Assembly: GCA_031260745.1 (NCBI GenBank)
Contig: JAISKY010000184.1
Location: 1-10,584, forward strand
Source: Oscillospiraceae bacterium
Lineage (GTDB): Bacteria; Bacillota; Clostridia; Oscillospirales; Oscillospiraceae
Reading direction: 5' to 3'
Length of the DNA stretch: 10,584 bases
Positions 6,404 through 10,584 of this stretch are shown here, piece after piece. The notes beneath the pieces were generated by a model that did not search any database, was not told the origin of the DNA, and worked only from the letters and a program-made list of their open reading frames with translations. A program made the position numbers and the translations under genes. Each line of letters begins with the position of its first letter. Position 1 is the first letter of the stretch.

Positions 6404-8788
6404 ATGTCAATGCGACCAACTTTTTACGGTCTTAGTATAGGCGTGTCCGGTTTGTACGTATCTCAAAAGGGATTAGACGTAACTGGACACAACATCGCGA
6501 ATACGGAGACGGCGGGTTACTCCCGTCAGGTATTGAATAACACGGCGTATGACCCGATGGGGTATATGCAGAAATTCCGCCCGGTCGATATGGCGCTTGT
6601 CGGAGCGGGTTCTTATGTCAAAATTTTGAGCCAGATACGCGATAAGTTCCTTGACAGGCAATACCGTACGGAGGACAATCTGAACGCAGAATGGGCGTCA
6701 AGAACTCAAGGTCTTTCCTACATAGAGGCGTTGTTTGAAAGCGCGGACGTTTCCTCGCTGAAAACGAATATTGATAATCTTTTCTCGGCGTTCACAACGT
6801 ACGAGGAAGAAGACCCGACCAAAAAAGGACTTCGCGAGGTTGTTATCTCTAACGCGAAAACTCTGTTGGAAAACTTCCACCAGATGTACACGCGGCTTGA
6901 ATCTTTACAGGAAAGCGAAAATATTTCCGTTCAGGCGATGTCGATTAAGATTAATAATATTACCTCCAATATCGCCGCGCTTAATAAGCAGATTTACAGA
7001 TACGAGATACTTACCGAGAATCAGCCCGCTAACGATTTGCGCGACAAGCGCAATTTACTGCTTGACGAGCTTTCGGAGATTGTGAATATCAACTACGACG
7101 AGGGCCCCGACGGTAAATTCCGCGTGTGGGTTGGCGGAACCGCCAATAACTTCGTAGATTGTTACGAGCGCGACGCAAACGGTACAGCGCTGTCTCCGTT
7201 AGTTATTATACCGAAACCCGAAAACGGGATTTTGGTGGTTGACCATATTTACCAGAGCAGTTTCACCGTCAACGAGGTAGATATGTCGCCGCCTGATTAC
7301 GACGCGAGCGGAGTTAATATGCGTAAAAAGTGGCAGCTTGCGCTTGACCCGACTACTCGCATAGACGTGACTGACCCGCTTGCGGTGCCGAAACCGAACT
7401 ATCTGTTATACGGCGTATTCTCCGCTGACGGCAAAACGTACAGACCGGGAATTACTGTTGACGCTAATGGTACTCCTAATGGTTTTAGCACTACTATTCC
7501 TCCTGGTACTACACCGGATGTTCTTGACATTGACGGCGATGGAAGAAGTGATTTTGTGGATACTTCTTTGCCTGTTGACAACTTAATAGACCATATATAT
7601 CTAAACTTTTACTCATCGCAGGACGACGACGTGACAGAACCGCCGTCTTTGGCTACGTCAATACCCGGTCAAACTTACGGAGCGTTAACCGGCGGGGAGC
7701 TTAAAGCTCACCTTGATTTGCGCGATAATAACGGAACCAGCGGGGTAGCTGAGGGCAAACTCGGTATTCCGCACTTTATGGACAGACTGAACAAACTAGC
7801 GAGAAGTTTAGTGCAGAATTTCAACGAGATACATCGTCAGGGCTATACTCACCCCGGCGGCGGAGATTCCCACACTTTTCAGAATTTCTTCTATCAGGAA
7901 ATGGAAGCGTATCAGGACTTTAATGAGACACAGACTTTAGTTGCGGGCGGTTATTCTGATTTTTCAAACGGACTTAGGTTTAATGATTCTGTTGCTCCGC
8001 CAACAATAGTTGACGCAAACGGCACAGTTGTATATACGACCAATGGAACTGATATCCTTGACTCCGCAGGCACTACTGTAGGAACATATACTCTTACTGC
8101 CACTGATGTAACGCTTAATATTACCGCCCCTACGGGCATAGACACGGACGGTGACGGTCAAATCAGCGCAACTGAACGTACTGCCGCATTTGACGCGGAC
8201 GGTGACGGTACACTTAGCGCAGCAGAACGCGCGGCTGAACAGGCTTTTTACGTTGCTTCTATCGTTGACGCGGACAACAACGGTATTGCGGATACGATTG
8301 ACAATATTACGGCGAAGAACATTAGGCTTGACGACGCAATCGCGGACTTAGCCAGCGGAGCGTTCCGCGTCGCGCTGTCCAGTCTGAAAATCGGGCTTAT
8401 GCCTGACGGAACAACTATTGACAATACTCAAGAGGGCAACAATGAAATCGCCAGAGCGTTATACGAGTTGTCTAACAACAAACTGATTGAGTTGGGCTTT
8501 AACACCGCTACGAGCGTCAAAATCGGCTCGTTCGTCGGTTTTGAGAACGAAACCGAACTTACGATTGCGCTTACGCTTAATCAAAGCAAAGTTCGCGGTA
8601 AGAATCAGGCGTCGCAGACGCTTGCGGTAAGCAATCAGCGCACCTCAATTATGGGCGTGTCAATGGACGAGGAAATGACGAACCTGATACGCTATCAGCA
8701 CGCGTACAGCGGTAACTCCCGCGTGATTACCACTATGGACGATATACTTGATACGCTGATTAACCGTACGGGACGCGTCGGTCTGTAA
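6404..8788 (+). CDS. flgK: Hook-associated protein 1 FlgK, enlarged with calcium-loop inserts
   Basis: First junction protein between hook and flagellin filament, exported by the flagellar type III system. The conserved ends are clear: GLSIGVSGLYVSQKGLDVTG (9-28), then HNIANTETAGYSRQ, and the C-terminal GVSMDEEMTNLIRYQHAYSG (751-770), then SRVITTMDDILDTLINRTG. At 794 residues it is longer than the usual 450-650. The extra length is in the variable middle, where four aspartate-rich loops lie at 375-386, 580-591, 597-608 and 622-633; 580-591 and 597-608 are full EF-hand consensus loops (D-x-D-G-D-G-x-I/L-S-x-x-E). Segments around 347-390 and 530-640 have lower G+C and T-ending codons. The start ATG 6404 has gaggggaga (6387-6395) about 9 bases upstream. 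The large surface domain may bind calcium; that is inferred from the motifs. Confidence 0.95.
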   Translation: MSMRPTFYGLSIGVSGLYVSQKGLDVTGHNIANTETAGYSRQVLNNTAYDPMGYMQKFRPVDMALVGAGSYVKILSQIRDKFLDRQYRTEDNLNAEWASRTQGLSYIEALFESADVSSLKTNIDNLFSAFTTYEEEDPTKKGLREVVISNAKTLLENFHQMYTRLESLQESENISVQAMSIKINNITSNIAALNKQIYRYEILTENQPANDLRDKRNLLLDELSEIVNINYDEGPDGKFRVWVGGTANNFVDCYERDANGTALSPLVIIPKPENGILVVDHIYQSSFTVNEVDMSPPDYDASGVNMRKKWQLALDPTTRIDVTDPLAVPKPNYLLYGVFSADGKTYRPGITVDANGTPNGFSTTIPPGTTPDVLDIDGDGRSDFVDTSLPVDNLIDHIYLNFYSSQDDDVTEPPSLATSIPGQTYGALTGGELKAHLDLRDNNGTSGVAEGKLGIPHFMDRLNKLARSLVQNFNEIHRQGYTHPGGGDSHTFQNFFYQEMEAYQDFNETQTLVAGGYSDFSNGLRFNDSVAPPTIVDANGTVVYTTNGTDILDSAGTTVGTYTLTATDVTLNITAPTGIDTDGDGQISATERTAAFDADGDGTLSAAERAAEQAFYVASIVDADNNGIADTIDNITAKNIRLDDAIADLASGAFRVALSSLKIGLMPDGTTIDNTQEGNNEIARALYELSNNKLIELGFNTATSVKIGSFVGFENETELTIALTLNQSKVRGKNQASQTLAVSNQRTSIMGVSMDEEMTNLIRYQHAYSGNSRVITTMDDILDTLINRTGRVGL
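7441..7600 (+). other. FlgK variable-region insert 1 with one calcium-type loop
   Basis: Residues about 347-399 of FlgK (RPGITVDANGTPNGFS and onward) hold DIDGDGRSDFVD (375-386), with Asp at EF-loop positions 1, 3, 5, 9 and 12, like loops of FG-GAP or thrombospondin-type repeats. A hand count gives about 41% G+C over 7441-7620 against about 55% in the flank 7081-7200. Thr, Pro and Gly are frequent. The boundaries are approximate. Confidence 0.55.
7991..8320 (+). other. FlgK variable-region insert 2 with three calcium-type loops
   Basis: Residues about 530-638 of FlgK. A beta-rich Thr/Gly/Val segment (535-576, VDANGTVVYT ... VGTYTLTATDVTLNIT) is followed by DTDGDGQISATE (580-591), DADGDGTLSAAE (597-608) and DADNNGIADTID (622-633). 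The first half aligns with a segment of the FlgL insert. The boundaries are approximate; the conserved FlgK C-terminal domain resumes near ITAKNIRLDDAIADL. Confidence 0.6.
8141..8229 (+). repeat. 51-bp-period direct repeat encoding two EF-hand loops
   Basis: 8141-8178 and 8192-8229 match at 31 of 38 bases, with a 14-base identical core, cggacggtgacggt. The period is 51 bp, exactly 17 codons, so the reading frame is kept. It encodes the two EF-hand-type loops of FlgK and looks like an in-frame tandem duplication. Confidence 0.75.
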
Positions 8789-8831
8789 GACAAGTAATAA
8801 TTAACGACTAAAAAATAACGGGAGCGGAAAA

Positions 8832-10265
8832 ATGAGAGTTACAAACTCAATGCTTGTGAATACGTTCACATATAATCTCAACAATAACCTCGAAAGATTG
8901 AGCAGTCTGCAAATTCAGATGTCGCAAATTGAGCATAGTAAGTACGCTCACATAAGCGACGACCCGATAAGCCTGATTTACAGTCAGCAAGCGCGTGAGA
9001 AGTTGCGTAAAGTCGCGGATTACAAATCAAATGTGGAAACGGCTCAATCGTGGATGGTTTCCGTAGAAACCGGCCTCAGCGAGATGAACACGATAATGGT
9101 AGACGCGTATCACCGCGTGATTCAGGCGTCCACGGACGTAATGACCGACTATGACCGTCAGAATATGTCGGAGGAAATGAAACAACTCCGCGACCATCTG
9201 CTTTCGACGCATAATATGACGCAGGGCGATTTGTTCATCTACGGCGGATATAATACGACCGGACATACGGATAACGGCAAGGTAGTCGCTCCGTTTGACT
9301 TCGCGTATTATGACGCTACCGGTTCTGTTATTATGAGCAGCGTTACCGGACGTCCGATAACCACGGAAGAAGCGGAAACCACGCTGTATTTGTCGCGAAT
9401 TGACCACATGGACCTTCAGTTCAACAGCGACGTGTTTGTGCTTGCCGATACTCAAGACTACACAGACGGCACACCGATAGATACGATGGCTCAACCGTAT
9501 GCGAACGATGTTGTAACGCTTGACGTGGGAATGTTCTCGGATTTGCAGTTGTCGTTCAGCGGCACTCAAATCGCGGTATACGGCTATGAAAAGAAGTATG
9601 CTCAAACGATTCCTGCCGCAAGTTTGGGTGGCACTGCAATTCCTTTAACGATACCCGGAGCGCCAACAGGTACTACATACACATTTAATGATACTACTGA
9701 CCCAAAAGAAATAACAGCTACGACCGCAGGAGTATCTTCGGTTGTATACACAATTGATAAATACAACATAATCCACGACGCGACTGACAATGTTGTCGGT
9801 ACTTACTTTGTAGCCCCCTCCGGCGACGCGACAATTCAAATCACCGGAATCGGTAATGATACGCCTAAGACTATGGTTGGGTTGGTTGATAAGACGTACA
9901 GAGCGCTCAGCAACGAAGGCAACTGGGAAGATTACGTAGACCCGTCTGACGGTTTGACAAAAAAGAAATACATACAAGGCTCCACCGCGAGCGATATTAA
10001 CGTGTTTATCAACGAGTTTCAAGAGGCTCAAAACCACGTGCTGTCGCTGATAGCGACAGTCGGCGGACGTACTAACCGGCTTGACCTGCTGGAAACCCGC
10101 TACGAGTCCGACAGACTCAACTACACCGAGATGATGTCTAACGCCGAGGACGCGGACGAGGCGGAGCTTATTATGCAGTTTAAAATGGCGGAGGCTACGT
10201 ATAAGGCCGCGTTAAGCACAGGCTCTTATATCATTCAGCCGACGCTGATGGATTATCTTAGGTAA
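8832..10265 (+). CDS. flgL: Hook-associated protein 3 FlgL with beta-rich insert
   Basis: Second hook-filament junction protein, sitting between FlgK and flagellin. Flagellin-like N-terminal helix: MRVTNSMLVNTFTYNLNNNL, then ERLSSLQIQMS, with DDPISLIYSQQAREKL (43-58). GDLFIYGGYNTTG (132-144) is the usual FlgL G-x-Y-x-F-x-G region. The C-terminus has VGGRTNRLDLLETRYESDRL (410-429), then a flagellin-like helix. Its 477 residues exceed the common 300-400. Residues about 256-346 interrupt the normal run from the GTQIAVYGYEK strand to MVGLVDKTYRAL. gggag (8820-8824) is 7 bases before the ATG. The stop shares one base with the pyrE start (TAATG). FlgN, encoded two genes upstream, is the expected chaperone. 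Confidence 0.93.
   Translation: MRVTNSMLVNTFTYNLNNNLERLSSLQIQMSQIEHSKYAHISDDPISLIYSQQAREKLRKVADYKSNVETAQSWMVSVETGLSEMNTIMVDAYHRVIQASTDVMTDYDRQNMSEEMKQLRDHLLSTHNMTQGDLFIYGGYNTTGHTDNGKVVAPFDFAYYDATGSVIMSSVTGRPITTEEAETTLYLSRIDHMDLQFNSDVFVLADTQDYTDGTPIDTMAQPYANDVVTLDVGMFSDLQLSFSGTQIAVYGYEKKYAQTIPAASLGGTAIPLTIPGAPTGTTYTFNDTTDPKEITATTAGVSSVVYTIDKYNIIHDATDNVVGTYFVAPSGDATIQITGIGNDTPKTMVGLVDKTYRALSNEGNWEDYVDPSDGLTKKKYIQGSTASDINVFINEFQEAQNHVLSLIATVGGRTNRLDLLETRYESDRLNYTEMMSNAEDADEAELIMQFKMAEATYKAALSTGSYIIQPTLMDYLR
9597..9869 (+). other. Insert in FlgL resembling part of the FlgK variable region
   Basis: Residues about 256-346, rich in Thr, Ala, Gly and Val. They split a core that in typical FlgL runs straight from a G-x-G/Y-G turn into the L-x-x-L-x-x-L-x-x-A-L helix. 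The second half (VVYT ... NIIHDATDNVVGTY ... ATIQIT) aligns with FlgK residues 542-574. A hand count gives about 43% G+C for 9601-9780. No calcium loop is visible here. Confidence 0.6.
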
Positions 10266-10584
10266 TGGACTATAAAACTAAGTTGATTGAGCTTATGCTA
10301 ACGTCAGGCGTACTGTCGCTGGGTGAGTTCATAACGAAAAGCGGACGCAAATCTCCGTATTTTATCAACTCCGGAAATTATCGAACCGGCGCTCAGCTTT
10401 CAAAGTTAGGCGACTTCTACGCGGACGCGATACACGCATCCGGCGAGGAGTTTGACGTTTTATTTGGTCCGGCGTACAAGGGGATTCCGCTGTGCGCCGC
10501 CGCCGCGGGTTCGTTGTGGCGAAACTACGGGCGCGATATTCCGTACAGTTTCAACCGCAAAGAAGCGAAAGACCACGGCGATGG
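10265..10584 (+). CDS. pyrE: Orotate phosphoribosyltransferase, N-terminal part (runs off the window)
   Basis: Cytosolic enzyme of pyrimidine synthesis that joins orotate and PRPP to give orotidine 5'-phosphate. The first 106 residues are present. KSGRKSPYFINSGNYRTG (25-42) is the orotate/PRPP region near the N-terminus, LFGPAYKGIPL (66-76) carries the conserved lysine of the second strand-turn, and YSFNRKEAKDHGD (94-106) is the flexible catalytic loop with Lys99, Lys102 and His104. The start ATG shares its first base with the flgL stop (TAATG), and no ribosome-binding site is well spaced before it (the nearest, aggt at 10260-10263, is too close), so translation probably depends on flgL. The stop is outside the window, so later elements such as the PRPP-binding motif cannot be checked. 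Confidence 0.95.
   Translation, partial: MDYKTKLIELMLTSGVLSLGEFITKSGRKSPYFINSGNYRTGAQLSKLGDFYADAIHASGEEFDVLFGPAYKGIPLCAAAAGSLWRNYGRDIPYSFNRKEAKDHGD

Noticed and set aside
9027..9605. 192-codon open frame on the minus strand inside flgL
   Set aside because: It is fully antisense to a well-supported gene, has no ribosome-binding site noticed and gives a His/Arg/Val-rich translation of no recognisable type.

Overview
The window looks like chromosomal DNA of a flagellated Gram-positive bacterium, most likely an uncultured clostridial (Firmicutes) lineage. The grounds are strong AGGAGG-type ribosome-binding sites, the FlhO/FlhP-like pair of FlgF/FlgG proteins, a zinc-finger 'flagellar operon protein' of the YvyF/TIGR03826 type, and the Bacillus/Clostridium order yvyF-flgM-flgN-flgK-flgL. 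No gene here pins the genus. All genes are on the plus strand and no RNA gene, transposase or CRISPR array was seen.

Layout. Positions 1-141 hold a compact palindromic and tandem repeat cluster. It is followed by the end of a glycolytic operon, tpiA (167-940) and gpmI (937-2451), which overlap by ATGA. A 222-bp intergenic gap (2452-2673) contains a hairpin that probably terminates the glycolytic operon and a good match to a sigma-28/sigma-D flagellar promoter. From there a flagellar cluster runs to 10265: an unrecognised 108-residue protein, a SwrB/DUF6115-like membrane protein, flgF, flgG, the YvyF-like zinc protein, flgM, flgN, flgK and flgL. Spacing is tight, with several overlaps (TAATG, ATGA) that suggest translational coupling. 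pyrE (orotate phosphoribosyltransferase) begins on the last base of the flgL stop codon and runs off the window end.

How the genes fit together. FlgF and FlgG build the rod between the basal body and the hook. FlgM is the anti-sigma-28 factor that holds back late genes until the hook is complete. FlgN is the cytoplasmic export chaperone for FlgK and FlgL, which form the hook-filament junction. The SwrB-like protein probably acts at the membrane in basal-body or export-gate maturation. fliW, csrA and flagellin, which follow flgL in Bacillus, are not here; pyrE takes that place.

The most unusual content is inside the two junction proteins. FlgK is very long (794 residues), and its variable middle carries four aspartate-rich calcium-loop motifs, two of them textbook EF-hand loops in a 51-bp tandem duplication. 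FlgL (477 residues) carries an insert of about 90 residues whose second half resembles a segment of the FlgK variable region. This suggests a shared beta-rich module inserted in both proteins. These inserts are visibly lower in G+C than the conserved flanks.
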